Shown one piece after another: positions 23,744-37,665 of a stretch of DNA of 64,000 nucleotides. Origin of the DNA: Pithys albifrons albifrons (lineage: Eukaryota > Chordata > Aves > Passeriformes > Thamnophilidae); assembly GCF_047495875.1 (NCBI RefSeq), contig NC_092458.1:108998227-109062226 (forward strand), read 5' to 3'. The stretch's first letter is position 1. Each line of letters starts with the position of its first letter. The translations under genes and the position numbers were made by a program. The notes beneath the pieces are model-generated. The model had not been told where the DNA came from. It made no database searches and saw only the letters and a program-made list of their open reading frames with translations.

Positions 23744-26700
23744 CTTACGCCATGTATGCCACTCACTGGCTCTTTTGCTCCAGTTTTGTCTCATTCTTAA
23801 AATGGTACATTTAACTGGAATTATGCAGGAATTTCAGTCTGAATGGACTGAGGTGAGAATGTCTGCCCTGCTGATTCCTCTGTCCCATGGGCCTCTACCC
23901 CTGTGGCACTGCAGCAGCAATATCCTGCCATTCCCAGGGGTCTGCTGTTCCTGCCATCCTCCTTCCCCAGCTCCTCAGAAAATTCATGATAATTTGCCTT
24001 GTCCTCACAGATGTCTTGGCACTGCACATGGTATTACAGCAAAAAAGGAGGCCATATGAAGCTAATAGGAATTTCCTTTCATTGCTGATCAATCCTGAGC
24101 TATGCAAGCCTTGACTGATATTGCTCAGGCTGACAAAGCAGTGCAAGTTTAATCCTCATAGACTTTAAAAACAGAACAAGAGGTAAACATGGTTTTGTCA
24201 TCTCTAGTCATAAATCTCAAAATTTCAATTACAAATACATAATATAGATTAATTTGTTCCATTCTTTTTTTCCTCTGGGATTATTAGCTGTTTATCAACT
24301 GAAACCAATCAAGCTAGCATAGAAGTACCATGAGGCAGGGAGACTCAAAAATCTTCATATTCAAGTAGGTTTTGGATAGCTCAATTTTTCTATCATTTTT
24401 CTGCTTTCCTATGCCTCATCTTACAAATAAATGTCTTTTCATACATACTCAGGAATCCATCTCCCTGCTTTCTTTCAACCATATCTTTACCAACCAAGAG
24501 CATTGCACGAACACTGTGGTGAAAGTAATTTCACAGCATCTCACATTGCTCCCAGCTGTTCCAGAAACCATGAACTCTTTATTCCAGATGAGAACAAACC
24601 TCCTCATTTTTCACCTCAGACTCCAGTCTCTTTGAAGCAGTTTCTAGGTTTTTACTGTATCACAATTACTCAGCTGTCATTAAAAGAAGAAAAAAAATAT
24701 TTCAAAAAGAACAAGTCTACTAGTAATATTGAGGGTGAGCATTACACAGATGACCCGGACTACATATCCCCAGATACATGTTGATTGCCGTAGCTTTTAC
24801 TTACATATATACACATGCTAAGTTCAAGAGCCTTCACACTTGGCTGAGCACAACATCCTCTTTCATTGTTGGAAATGCCAGCTCTCTAGCAGGTTGATTG
24901 GAATAGAAAAAGTAACACTTATGAAGAGGTTACTGAAGGACAGAAAAACTATTCTCCAGCTATAGCACAAGAAACAAAGAGCAGCAAAAGTAGGTGGCAG
25001 CAGGTGACAGACTTATATCCTCTGGAGAATTTACTTCTTCCCAAAAGCCAAAGAAGCCGTTGCATTGACTGACACAAAACAGAGAGGATGCTAGAAGTTT
25101 ACAATTCAAAAATAATTAGAAAAATTAATGGCCAACACCCACCCACGCTAAACACTATTAAAGACACTATCTTGGGCTGGTAAATCCTTTGGAGTGTTTT
25201 TGGGAGGTGGGCTTTCCTTGTGCTTATATTGTGTATGCATTTGCTGTCAGCAATTTTGGACTTGAGGCATCAAAAGAGATGGGTCCTGTCATAGACTCTT
25301 CTACACTCTTGGTAAGTGTCAGTGTATTTTGATGAGTGACATGTTAACCTACATCAATTTTCTCAATGACTGCTATCGAATTTATTGAAAGAAACACAAT
25401 TTTACATTTGTTGATTTTAAAGAAAATAATTAATAAAGTCTGTGCATAATACTGTCTCTGGTTAATCAGAGAGTAAAGCAAAATTGTTAGCTTTCCCAGG
25501 CCTTCCCACATTTTTTTTTGTATTTTTATTCAGATTGTGGCAAGTTCCTGAGTAGACGGAATTACTTCTGAGCACAGTTAACACTGTAATCATGGGTAAA
25601 AACATGTCATCCTCACTCATGTCATGCTAAACAGAAACAGCTTTTACTTTCATTAAATTAAATAAGACCTCTTGGACAGTAAAATATTATTTAAGCTGAT
25701 TAAGCATAGCAGAATCAGTCAGTGTGTGAGTTAGTTCACATTATTTTTATTTTGCCTTTCTGAACACAGAAAGATGGACTTCAGCTGTAATTTACTATTG
25801 AAAACTGATAGCCATTTCTTACCTAAAAGGAAAAAACGACCCTGCTAGTAATTTACAGGAGCTTTGGTGTTTCATTTTGAAAGGAAACACCTTGTCACTG
25901 GTAGTTACAGAAACTGCCTACAGCCTTCAGCTTTGTAAAAAATATCAGGACCACTTAAACCTCTAGAACAGTCTCTATAAATAAACACAATAAAAATCCA
26001 AATCCCCTGGAAAACCTCATATGTTAGACTCTGACAGGGGAGTTCAAACGGTCAGGTTCTCCAGTGCTGCTCATGATAAACAATGGCTTAAAGCCACGAT
26101 GATGCTGGGGCAGGCACACAACACTAGAACACAACGGGGGGCAGAAGCCAAAGCTCTGCAGGCAGCAGTATTTTGCTCAGGTGGGCATGTGAGCAATAGT
26201 AGTTCACGCTAACACAGTAGGCTGACATGCCTTGAGTACAGGGATATGGTCCTCTCTACAATCCCTTCAAGAGATAATTTATTCCAGAAATCCAAAGAAC
26301 ATAGTGGTGACTTACGCATTTTATATCTTAACCACTCCAGCAAAGTTTGCGAGAGAATGACTTTTGAAAACATCTGCACACTTTAGGTTTGATAATTTTT
26401 ATACGCATTGAAATTTGCTGTGAATGGCTTTGTCATGAAAGCAAAGAGTGCAGCATTTTTGTATCCATTGGCTAAAATCACGCTGTACAGAAAAACTTCA
26501 AGAGTTTTGTAGCCAGTTAAATGCGTAAAATTCCCACAAATGCCTATGCACTCAGTTATTTTGAACTGAGTAACCAAATATTTGAAATTAGATGCACTCT
26601 AGGCTGAATTACTTTTCAGTAATGAAACTCTAAATATTAGGTAGCATTGTTTCTGTGTGTATCTTGTGTATCTCAGTCTAAACAAAAATGGATATATTTT

Positions 26701-29700
26701 CATTTTAATGCACAGGGGATTAATACACATAACCATTATTAACAGCAGCACATATTATAGGGAAGATATTTCTGTATTAAGAACAGATTCTATTTTTGTT
26801 AATTTGACAAATTGTATTTTATCAGCTGTTCTATTCCAATGAATCAAAAAATAAGCATGTCTAAAAAGAAAATACATGATTGTGAACTACATATAATCAA
26901 AAAGTTCAGCCCTTCTTATAAATATAAGAGGCGGTCATAGCTATTCTGAGATACCACCAATTCTCTTTCTTACCATCTAAACTGAGACATTAAAATAATA
27001 GGTAGGTTCATGAGTCACAGAGCCTTGGAGGAAGACCAGCTGACAGTGAAAAGCAGTTTTAGAGAATCTGAACTACTTCAAATAAAAATAAACATGGAAA
27101 TGGATTCTGCTAAAATTTCTCTCATTTTGATTCTGAGTGGAGTTGGGATTGTAGACGAAAAAAAAATTTGAAGACAGAAACAAAGTCTGCACCTTGCAAG
27201 GACATGAGGAAGAACTTTTACTGTTGAACTATTGAGTCCCATCCTCAAATATGGGAATTGGGACCTCCAAATCCAGGTGTTCTTTAAACATGCCTGTTCT
27301 GCTCTGAAGTGAAGACCTACTACTCACATACTCAGTAGCATCCTATTGCTTCCATAATTTCACTAAAAATTAGTGGGAATACACAGGCAGTGGTTGAGTA
27401 TAAACAATTGTATTAAGCCTGTCCCTGAGAAATCAAAAGCAGAGAGATATGGAAATACAACACTGCCATTTTGTCAGTGCTGAACTGTATCCTGGGTGGT
27501 GCATTCCCAACAGTTTGAAAGAAATTGATGGCAGAAGCAAGAGTTGTCTGCAGATCTCCTGAGTCTCAGCCCAACATCTGTACCTCCAGACAAATACCAC
27601 TAATGCGTTGAAGGTACTCACAGCTTTGTTCTCCTGGGGAGGTCAGTGCACAGTGTCACTTCTTTCCCAATGAATGCTTCAAAAAGCAATCATCTCTCTC
27701 ATTGACAGACATTTCTCTCTGTCAAACCATTTTTAATGGATCTCCACATATTCTGGGTTACTTATATTTTCTCTCTCTCCCTAGAAAACATATTTTTAAA
27801 GTGTGTGATGCTATCCAATATAGATAAACCTCAGCTGAGATAAGAGAAAAAATACTTTGCTTGCCCATCTTCAGGGGAGATTATGACCACTAGCTTAGGT
27901 GAATATTTTCTTGGATTGTAAACATCAAGCTGAAGCCAACAGTTAAGATTCCTTGTAAAACAGCAAGGCATTCTGCTTTTATATTCTCTTACACCTACTG
28001 CTATCTACTAGGCCAAATTCACTCAAGTCAATCTACACTGATATAAAACTACATAATGGAAAAAAGATCCAAATACTCTGGTGAGCAGCAAATTCAAACA
28101 ATAAAAGTAAACTATGCAAGCATAATAATAAAAAACAGTTTCACCAAATGAGAACAAGATATTCTCTCATTTCCCACTAGGAAGCAGTATAACCATGTTT
28201 TTAGTAATCTGGAAATAATAACTATTCAAGTCAGACTTGTGGAATGTTTAAAGAGTGGACCCCAAGACAGAAAAAAACCCAAATACATTTCTGTCTGATG
28301 GCTACATCAACTACTTGTGACACAGAATGCCTCTGCAGGAAAATAAAACTGGAAAGAATTCTGAACATGATGGAAAACTTCATAGAAGATATTTTCCTTG
28401 AGATTGAAGGATGTAAACCTTTGCAAGCTTTCTTGCATCCTACCTGTACATAATTATCAAGCAAAATACGTGGAAAAAGAGCAGAGGGTCTGCTACTTTA
28501 TTGTGTTGACCCCTGAAAACTGCTCAGTTACAGCTTTTGAAACTTTTTAAGGTCTTTGTAAAATGTTTTTATAAAGGTCTGAGTGGTGCAGCACATTTAT
28601 ACGAATATGAAAAAAGTGACAGTGTCATCATAAAATCTAAGAAATAAAGTTTACCAGATTGTATTTGAAGCTAGATTAGTGCTTCGAAGATGGAAATTGT
28701 GATAACTCTTGTTATGTGTATATTTTGTGATAGTGAGTTTTGTGTCTGTGTCTTTAGCAAGAAAAGGAGAGACAAATACTTCATCTTTGTTCATTAGGTC
28801 AGTGAGTCCATATTCCTTCAGACCCTTTAAGTCCTAAAGATGTGCTAATTATTTCAGTAATAAAATATCATATTTTTCACTGATATAAACTAGAAAAATC
28901 TGAAGGCTTAGGTTCTCTTGTGATTCAAATATCACAACAAGATTACTCATTGTGATAATGGTACTTAACATTTACTTCCCCGCATTCATCAACTACTTCA
29001 CAAACATCAGCTAATAAGGAAGATTTAGATGTGTGTTTATTTTTTTCACCTTCTAGACTAGAAACCCAGTCCAGGGGAGTGATTCATCAGTCAAATGCAG
29101 TACAAGCCAAATTCCATAACGTTACTTTCCCTAGCATTTTTTTACTGCCTGAAACCATCCCATTAAAGTGTTTTAATTTCTATTAATAGTTTCCAGAGTA
29201 TTAAAAGCAGTTATCTTACTCCCTAGTATCCATAGAAAAAGTTGGTCATTTTTGAAATATTTCTGAATGAAAATGTTAGTTTGATAAATATTTCATAATT
29301 TTCCTAATTTGCCACTGTGTTATTGTTTTTTTAGTTATACACATAATGCTTATCTCCCTTACATCTCTTCCAGGCAGAAAGTTTCAAAAATAGATTTTTT
29401 GTTCAAAATTGCAGGCCTTTTTTCCAATCCTGATTTGTACATTTGAAAAACCTGTACTCCAAGTATTACAAACACTTCTCAGCTCTTCTGAATCTTTCAT
29501 ATTTCTCTTTCTTGCACTTGAAAACATTTCCCTTGTTCTTTCTAATTTAGTTCCATCAGTTTTGAAAACTGCTGACCAAGCCCTTGGCAAAACATCCTGT
29601 TGGTATTTATTCAAGCCTTAATGTAAAATGTCACAGAAATCCACACTCGCACGAAGGATCGGTATAGACATCGCCTAAGAGTTTACATGACCCCATAGAC

Positions 29701-30947
29701 AGAAGGGTCATCACTACAAGGCAGATTAGGTGGAGCTGGGTAAACAGATTCACCCACTCCCATTTCAAGCCAGTCTCTGCTATCATACAAAATACATCAT
29801 GCCAAACTAGTACCACTCATTCTCTTTTTATTATGGAAATGACTGCAGAAGAATATACATTCTTATGCAAGAATAAAAATTTTCATATTGGGTAGGTTGA
29901 TGCCGGAGTCTCTGTAAGTCAAACTTGTAACTGAGGGAAAGCTATAAACACCACAAGCCAAACATGACAAAGGAGAGAGAGAATAAAGACAATCTGAGAC
30001 TCCACCTCAGGGCCTCAGTGAAGGCAGTAGCAAAAATTTCTAAAACAGCATAGTGAGAACTTCATTCAGACTTAAGACTTCACAGCTCTCCTGATGCTTT
30101 TTGGAAAGCCTGCTCTGAGTCTTTTGGGGGCAGAAAGAGGGAAGAGGCCTTTCTAAACTATTTTAAAAATTATCCTCTATAGTAATAATAAAACACACTC
30201 TAAAGCAGCAACACTATGATTTCTCCCCTCTCAATGAACTCCTTTAAATAAAGGAAACAAGATGAAAAGATAGTACCATGCATCACAGTAAGCAGTATAA
30301 ACTATACAGAAATAAAATACAGCCTGTCTGGCAACATTCCAGCCTCCTTGGCTACTTGTCAGCTCTCTGATATGATGATATGCTGCATGAGATTTACCTC
30401 CATATCTTCTACACACAACCCTTATCTGACAGGGGCCTAAACAATGGCCTTCAGAGGAAATGGATTATGAATTCAGCAGTTTCCATTTCAAGCTAAATTC
30501 CACAAATTAACTATAATTATGTGCCATATGTTTTCATCCTCTCAATTTTATGTAGTCTTAAAAACTAAATAAGCAAATATGTAGGCCCATGAAATAATGG
30601 GCTGGGTCATTGCCCTGTTGCCGCATCTGTGGTATACTGCTGCAATTCTAAAATGAAAATACAGCCAGTGTAATTATTGTAAAACTAAGCTATCAGAATT
30701 ACAGGATGGTTGCCATATGTATATGTAACAGTTTTCAAACTTTGTCTATCTTTACTTCTTACTAGAGTCAGGTGCTACTTCAAATCCCTAAAATGTCGGT
30801 GATCACAAAGGAACAAACAACAGTGCTCCCTAAATCCAGTACAATTTCCCCAGGAAAACAAATGAAGATAAAACCTCTTCTCACATGTTTACAATGATAG
30901 CATTAAGAAGTATTGTTACAGTCTTTCTTATTCACCCATTTGATGGT
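23744..30947. other. Anonymous AT-rich DNA
   Basis: Over 7 kb without a gene or a transposon I can name. Local oddities are a GC- and CpG-richer patch at about 26010-26215 and another at about 29640-29780. A 117-codon frame at 24431-24784 and smaller ones look random. No splice-site/exon structure could be supported. Confidence 0.5.
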
Positions 30948-31158
30948 TTGGATATGTGGGAGAATTTCTTTACTGTGCAGGTGAGTGAGCACTAGAACAG
31001 ATTGCCAGTGAGGGGGTGGGGTCTCCCATATTGGGTTATTCAAGGACTAACAGGACACAATCCTATGCAACATGCTTTGGGCTGACCCTGCTTGAGCAGG
31101 GAGGTTGCACAACATGACCCACTGAGGTCCCTTCCAACCTGACCCATTCTGTGATTCA
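30948..31158 (+). mobile_element. CR1 LINE 3' end, plus strand
   Basis: About 210 bp of the CR1 3' end. It has GGAGAATTTCTTTACTGTG at its start and GGTCCCTTCCAACCTGACCC near the end, and stops at CATTCTGTGATTCA, a slightly decayed tail repeat. The middle part (GCTTTGGGCTGACCCTGCTT and GAGCAGGGAGGTTG) marks a CR1 subfamily different from the 2251 and 22425 copies. It is 5'-truncated and non-coding. Confidence 0.9.
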
Positions 31159-34100
31159 GCCCCTGCAGGCTTGCATCTAAGTCAGTTTCATTTAATAAAA
31201 AAAAAAATTAAAAATAAAAATATATTATCAAAAGGTTTTTAATATAAACAGTTCATTCATTTAACTGAAGACTCTGAGATTACCTGAATGTGCCCTCACA
31301 AAACATGAATGCTTTTAAAGCTAATTGAATGAGAACATCTTTTCTGCAGAACCTGAAGCAGAGTTACTCACTGCAGTGGCCGTTTTTGGACATAGCAATT
31401 GCAACACAATTGGAAGTAACCTCAACATAAGCACACAAAAATACCCACATGGATTAAGAGAGAGTCCATGCTTGTGAACACAGGTGTTCCCCCAGCTCAC
31501 AGAACTGTCTTCGTTTCCCACTGGGGAAGGCTCACACCCAAAGTCCGTTTGAGTGGAAGCTCTAGGTAACATTACAGCAATTTTGAAGTCAGTTCCAGGG
31601 CTAAATTCTGAGGGGGCTAGAATTTCATGTGCTAAATTCAAATACTTTTATTTAATTTATTTGTTTGCATTTGGTTTTAGGGTGGTTATTGAGGAACTTT
31701 CTCATCTGGATAGAAACATGAGTTCAATTTACCAATTCTCATATACTCTTGGAAATTAAAGTGTTTTCTCTTTTAAAACAAAGATTTTTTTAATACCATG
31801 CAAACACTGCAAAGCAGGACACACCACTGAAACCCCAAGAGTTGGAAAGGTATTTAATTCACAGAAATAAAGTCTCCAAGATTCAAATTTAAGTGTTTTA
31901 AAGCAGGATAATTTTAGTAGAACAGACATATTAGGAGTTAACTTAATTGACAGTGCAGCAAAGAAATTGTCCTACATTATAAATCTTATAAGAGGCATAT
32001 CTGTCATTGCATATAAAATACATAACTATGTAGTTTTAATGGAACATGAAAACGTAACTAATGAGCCCTATATATGCACAATGTTGCCCTAATTCCAATA
32101 GGATAGTATGAAAACAGATCCTTTGTTGACTTTTAAGAATTGTGCAAAAAATGAACTCATAATGGAAATGCTTATGGAACCAGAATTACACTACAGCATC
32201 AGCCACGGCCTGACTTGTGCTCACAAAAGAATCCACAATAAAGATTTTTATCTGGTACTTTAGATAGCATATTTAGGTCCAGTTTTAAAATAAGCAATAT
32301 GCAGAGAAATGCTTCATCATAAGGAATGTAGTTGAAGACTGTATTAAATAAGCATTCAGGGCTCTCAACAATTAGTGGCTTTATTTTTCCTCAAATAGTT
32401 TTCCACAGAAATGACAACCACATAGTTACTCTTAGCTGTTGTCTACTAGTAACAATTCACATCTGCTATGGCACAGCAACATGTTAAAAGATATTCCTTG
32501 TAACGGAATAAAACGACAGAACTAATCAACAATGCTCCATTGTCTAAATTAGCAATGAGAGCAAAAACTGCAGCTTGAAAGACAGTTGAAAATCCTTCTT
32601 CCATAGTGCATATAGTTCCTGGAGCACTGGTTTTTTGATTATTAAACCTTCACTCTAGAAAAAAAATGTTCTAGGGAAAAAACCCAACAAACAATGAAGG
32701 CGTATTCTCTGTGGTGATCTTGGAGTCATAACACAATTAACACTCCTGCTAGTAATCAGCACCAATTAAATATGATTTTACATTATGACTGTGAGGAAAT
32801 GTACCACAAGTATGAATCAGAAATTATTTTTCATTCCTAGTTAAGATTCACTGTAATAGCCAGTAGTCAGATAAGAAAAGCTCTTGTTTTCAGAGTTTGA
32901 CCAACTAATACTCTTGGTCTATTGGAATGTCCAACTACAACCTGAATCCCACTAATTCTTGACCTCTGCTCCAATACTAAGTTTCACAATTTCTTTGTTA
33001 GCATTTCATTACAGAATAGAACAAGATTAAAAGACTGATTTTATTGAAACACGGAAGTTCCATCAAGCTAATATGCTTGTGTTGAATTTAAACAGTTAGC
33101 CTGAAATGCTGCACTTATTTTATAAAGACAGTACTTCTCACTCTTCATCTTGCAACAAGTTCCAAAATGAACCAAAGCTGGGGTGAACCTCTCACTTTCC
33201 GGAAAAGACTTCTGTCTTGCACAAGCTGCTCCTTCAAAAAAAGATAGCATGTGTGTGGGGAGAGGTGTGAGACTAAATCATTTAAACAGATAAAAGAAAA
33301 ACAAGAAAAAACAGCACTGTCACAAGAGAATGAGTCAAGGCAAATCTGGAGCTCAGCCAGGAACCACTAGATTCCTGTAGCATGCTTGCAGCTGTGTATC
33401 TAATAAAACAAAGAGGAGCTTATGAAATCAGTAAAGAAAATAACACAAGTGATTAGCAGAGTCCAACAAACCTGTTAACCTTCTCAGCATTTTCAGACAC
33501 TACAAGGCCTGTACACTTTGCAGAGGTCTCTAGAGAGTATTACCTATCTCCCTACCACCCTTACTTCTTTCAGGACAGAATGGACTATAATAAGAACATG
33601 CCTGGTGGTCAGCAACAGAGTTCAAGAAGCATTTCATGGCTCAGAGCTGGAACTGAAAGCTCACAGTTAGCCTGGTCCCTCACTGGTAATTCTAAACCTC
33701 CACTTGGTTGCATAAATCTTTAAATAGCTTAAACACTCTTTCCATTGATCACTAGAAAGTATTTAACAAGTTTTGTCTGGGGAAAGATTCCCGAACAATT
33801 GATGATCAGATGAGCACATAAATTCAGGATTACCTGGATCAGGTTTCACACAGAGGTTGCATTAGCTTTTGTACCAGCTTATTTGTTTGCTCGTTTACAA
33901 ATAAAGGCAGTAAAGCCTCCACTGCTCTCCTTCAGTATTTCTATTTAGGGTACTAAGTGGTCTGAGCTGTGAGGGAAAAGATTGTGGTATAGAGAAATGG
34001 AAATGAAAGGCTATGGTCTTGGCTAGGCTATGATTGATGCACATATGAATCAGAAAGCAGAACAAGGTATCATGAGATGTGTACAGTGACTGTTTACTGT

Positions 34101-37100
34101 TTTTACAGCTTTGTATGGATCAGCCAGCAAGGGATTTTGCAAAACCAGTTTGCTGGGGATTTCTCTTGGTTTTTCTCTTTCAGTTCTCACAGGCAATAGA
34201 ACAAAATTCAGCAGGTGGCTGGGGCTCCATCTCAGGCCAGTGCTTAGCATTATTATGCCACAGTAGAAAACTACAAGTCCACATCTTGAATCCCTGCAGT
34301 GGAACATGCTTCTGAGGAGACAGACAAAGGCTTTGTACTCATGAAACTCATGACAGGATGGGGGGAGTGACTGTGCACTCCTGATGCAATGAAAGCTGAG
34401 CTTACCTCAACAGAGAGGGGTGTGGAGGGCAGCTTTCAGGCTACAACAGGTGGTGAGGTGAAGGTTGATATACAGCTCAGCCCAGCATAAACTACAAAAG
34501 TGAACAACTAAGAAAGCAAACTTAGAAGATGGTTCAGTTGGTTTGAACCCACATATTCCTTCCCAGCATCTGGGAATGCTCAGACATTCTACATTCCAGC
34601 TGTGCCTTGCAATTGTGAAGTGTACTTACATTTGATTACAAGCACTGCTGCAGCACAGTACTAAATCAAAATCCCATGTCACATCAGATAATGTCAAATA
34701 ACTAAATCTGATATTAAATATCAAACCTTTCAAGTGTGGAATATCAAAAATAACCTGGTCAGAGACAAGTGGACTCTTGACATTAATGCAGTCCAATGTG
34801 ATCTGATCACTTAGTGTAAGTAAAAGCCTTTAAGGACTATTAAGCACCATTATTCAGTACAACTGTTCAACTGAGATTGCCTAACCTGCGCGTGAGGGGA
34901 AATATCATCTTGCAACAGTTCTTCTTCCTTAAGCTGCTGGTAAGAAAAAAAGCCATCTCAGGCCAATTAGCCTGATCTGGTCCATTGTTCTTGCATGGGA
35001 TAATTCACAGACTCTAAAGTGGCTATCTCTGTTTAGTTAGCATGTTTGTGTATTGGAAGTGCAGGGGCACAGGGGATTCCCAGTGAAATCTGGTAATTTA
35101 TTCTCAGTTTTTATCTTCTGTATCTAAGTCAGTTTCTGTTATGGTACAACACAACACAACACTTACATCTCACATCCCATGACTATTCAATATTTTTGTT
35201 AAGTGTTGCAAGAGATCTCTTCAAAGTCTCAGAAACGTCTAAACAAAATGTCAGTTATGATCTTCTTATTATGCTCATTTATTAACATGCTTGTAAAAAA
35301 GTCAACAGATCAAGAAGGAAGAGTTGTTCTTTTTCAACCCAGCCTTTTATGCTTAGAATTGTCATGTAGTTGTCTCCCAGATTTTCCCTTACACTAATAG
35401 ACTAGGTTAAAGTACATGTTTTGGAGGCCAGTAGTCTTCTGCTTCAAATACAGACCTCTGTAAAATGTGGGTGTAATTATCTGTCACTCTCCAATCCTCT
35501 GAATAAAAAAACCCTGCATGCTCTCCTTCATATTATACTCCAGTTCTTTTAGCAGACTTGAATTTGTTCTATTTGATTTTTTCAGAAGCGTGAATAGTCA
35601 CAGAGCCTCTCCAAATTCTCTGTTTTTATTGCAAACAAGGGAGGTATTCCTTCAAACCCAAGTGTCAGCAAGTCACACATATAGTTAATTTAGCTGCTTA
35701 TCACTTTCCATAGCACCCTGGATTTCCTATTTCTACATAATCAACACATTTCTTACTGAAATATCACAGAAAAGTTTCCATATGAATTCTCTACGTATAA
35801 CAACAGCTGTTTTAATGTGTTTAAATTAATCTCAGTTAGGCCCAAATGCCAACATTAGCAGTTGTCCAGGTTGGCTTCACCTCTGGTGCACACATTAACA
35901 CAAGAATTTCAGCTAAAAGGAGCTCATCTGTTATTGTGGCAGAGAAGTTTTATGCTCTCACTGCTGAAGACATAGGTAAATGACAATGGAATAACTACAC
36001 TTCTGATTAAAAATTGAATTTGAAATTATTAAAAAATAAACCACTTGAAGATTAAACTAGACAGAAAACAAATGAAATTCTACCTTATTTTGTGACAGTT
36101 AATAAATCAACTTTAAACAAATTAGTGCACATGCTGAGAACAGCCCTGTTTGAAAAGTAATCTTCTGAACTCATGGGAAGTGATGGTTTAGTGAACAAAC
36201 TTAATTTCCTTGTTTTCATAAAGAAGAGGTATGAAACAAAATACTTCCTGCATATATCTATGGACTTACACCTTCAAGTTAAATCCTGCTATAATCAACA
36301 CGCAGAACATTTGACAAATTCCATTTGCTATTTCTTCTTTTTTATAAATCTCTTGTCACTACAATTCATCAGGCTAAAATCTTTGATCCCCAGCATTGCA
36401 CAGACATGAATTTCCTAAATGACTAAAACTTCCAGTTAAGTGTTTCCTTTTAGAGCTGTATGTAAATGCAATGTTAAATTTTATTTTTGTAATCTCTTTA
36501 ATCAGAAACAAGGGAATTAGCCAGCTGTTTGGGACTCATGTTAAGATCTAATTAAGCATCTGATTGGATTTCTGCGCATATCAAACAGCAAAGGTTAGTA
36601 ATTTGCACACAAGACCGATTGCTTTCATTAAAATAAAAAAATCTCACCAAATGACAACAGAAAGTGTTTACTCCAATGGTTTGTCTCAGAGATATCCCTC
36701 CGCAAGAGAGCACACATCAGAGTGGCAAAAAAATTTGCTTGAAGTGTCAATCATACCAACAGGATTCCTGACTGAGTGACACCTCGCTTTCCCTTACATC
36801 TGTACTCCATGCTACTGCAATACGCTAAGGAATTGCCTGTCTTGAAGGCTTCACAGAGGGGGGAAAAATTCCCACCAATTGTCAATTACTCCAATGTGGA
36901 AATAAGCTTTACTGCCACCTGTGCTTGGTTTATTTTTATTTATTTATTTGGTGAGGAATGTTTCCTGGGGTTTAATTGCTAGAGAAAGACCTATTTAAAG
37001 TATTACTGCTGAGGTATATGTATATATATCACATATAACCAGGACTACTATATCTGGTAAAGCAAAACCCAGATTTTCCCCTTTGCATGGGAAAATGTTC

Positions 37101-37548
37101 AGAGATCAATACCAAGAAAGATGAAAATGTATACTGTTTTTAATGCTAACAGATTAGTACAACAGCGAACTAAATAACAAACATAGTTTTACAGTGTAGG
37201 CTGAAGACTGGTAAACAAATCATCAGGGAAAACTCCTTCTCAAGAGAGGTGGGAGAATCTCCTTGACCATTGCAATCAACTCTGACTTGGGGCAAAGCAT
37301 AATTTTTCCTTATGTACTAACTAAGAACAAAGCAAAGGCAGGAAGGAGTGGCATTATGGTAATGTAGTTAATCTCAGTCTCCTCAGTTTCCAAGAATGGG
37401 AGTTTAATCACTGAGTTTTCCTCTTCCCATGGGATTTCCTTACTCTCTCATTGCTCAAAAGATGGGGCAGTGGAGTGATGCTGACTCTTCCAGAGACAGT
37501 CTGTATGTGTTCCACTACAGCCCCTTCTCCCAAGGGCTTCCATACATT
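31159..37548. other. Anonymous AT-rich DNA with minor simple repeats
   Basis: No gene recognised. Simple sequence includes an A-rich run at about 31197-31232 and an ACAAC repeat at about 35146-35162. TTTA repeats lie at about 36930-36951, and a TATG/TA run at about 37013-37030. A 106-codon minus-strand frame at 31321-31641 has no known domain. 34300-34500 is somewhat GC-richer and may be an old unrecognised repeat. Confidence 0.5.
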
Positions 37549-37665
37549 TCACAGAATATTCTGAGGTGGAAGGCACCAACAAGGATCATCGAGTCTGACT
37601 CTTACACAAATTGCCCAGATAGGGATCAAACCCATGACCTTGGATGTGCCACCAACTGAGCTAAT
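37549..37665 (-). mobile_element. Short CR1 LINE 3' end, minus strand
   Basis: Starts with TTCACAGAATATTCTGAGGT, the antisense CR1 end with one tail unit left. It continues with GAAGGCACCAACAAGGATCA and TAGGGATCAAACCCATGACC. Only about 115 bp of the 3' end are present. The layout matches the 21958-22075 copy, which suggests the same subfamily with a similar 5' truncation point. A 76-codon plus-strand frame overlapping it is an antisense artefact. Confidence 0.88.

Noticed and set aside
23699..23744. Polypurine run as a retroviral polypurine tract
   Set aside because: No LTR start, promoter elements or poly(A) signal of an LTR follow it.
35453..35490. CCTCTGTAAAATGTGGGTGTAA-like word as a MIR fragment
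   Set aside because: Too short, with no supporting sequence on either side.
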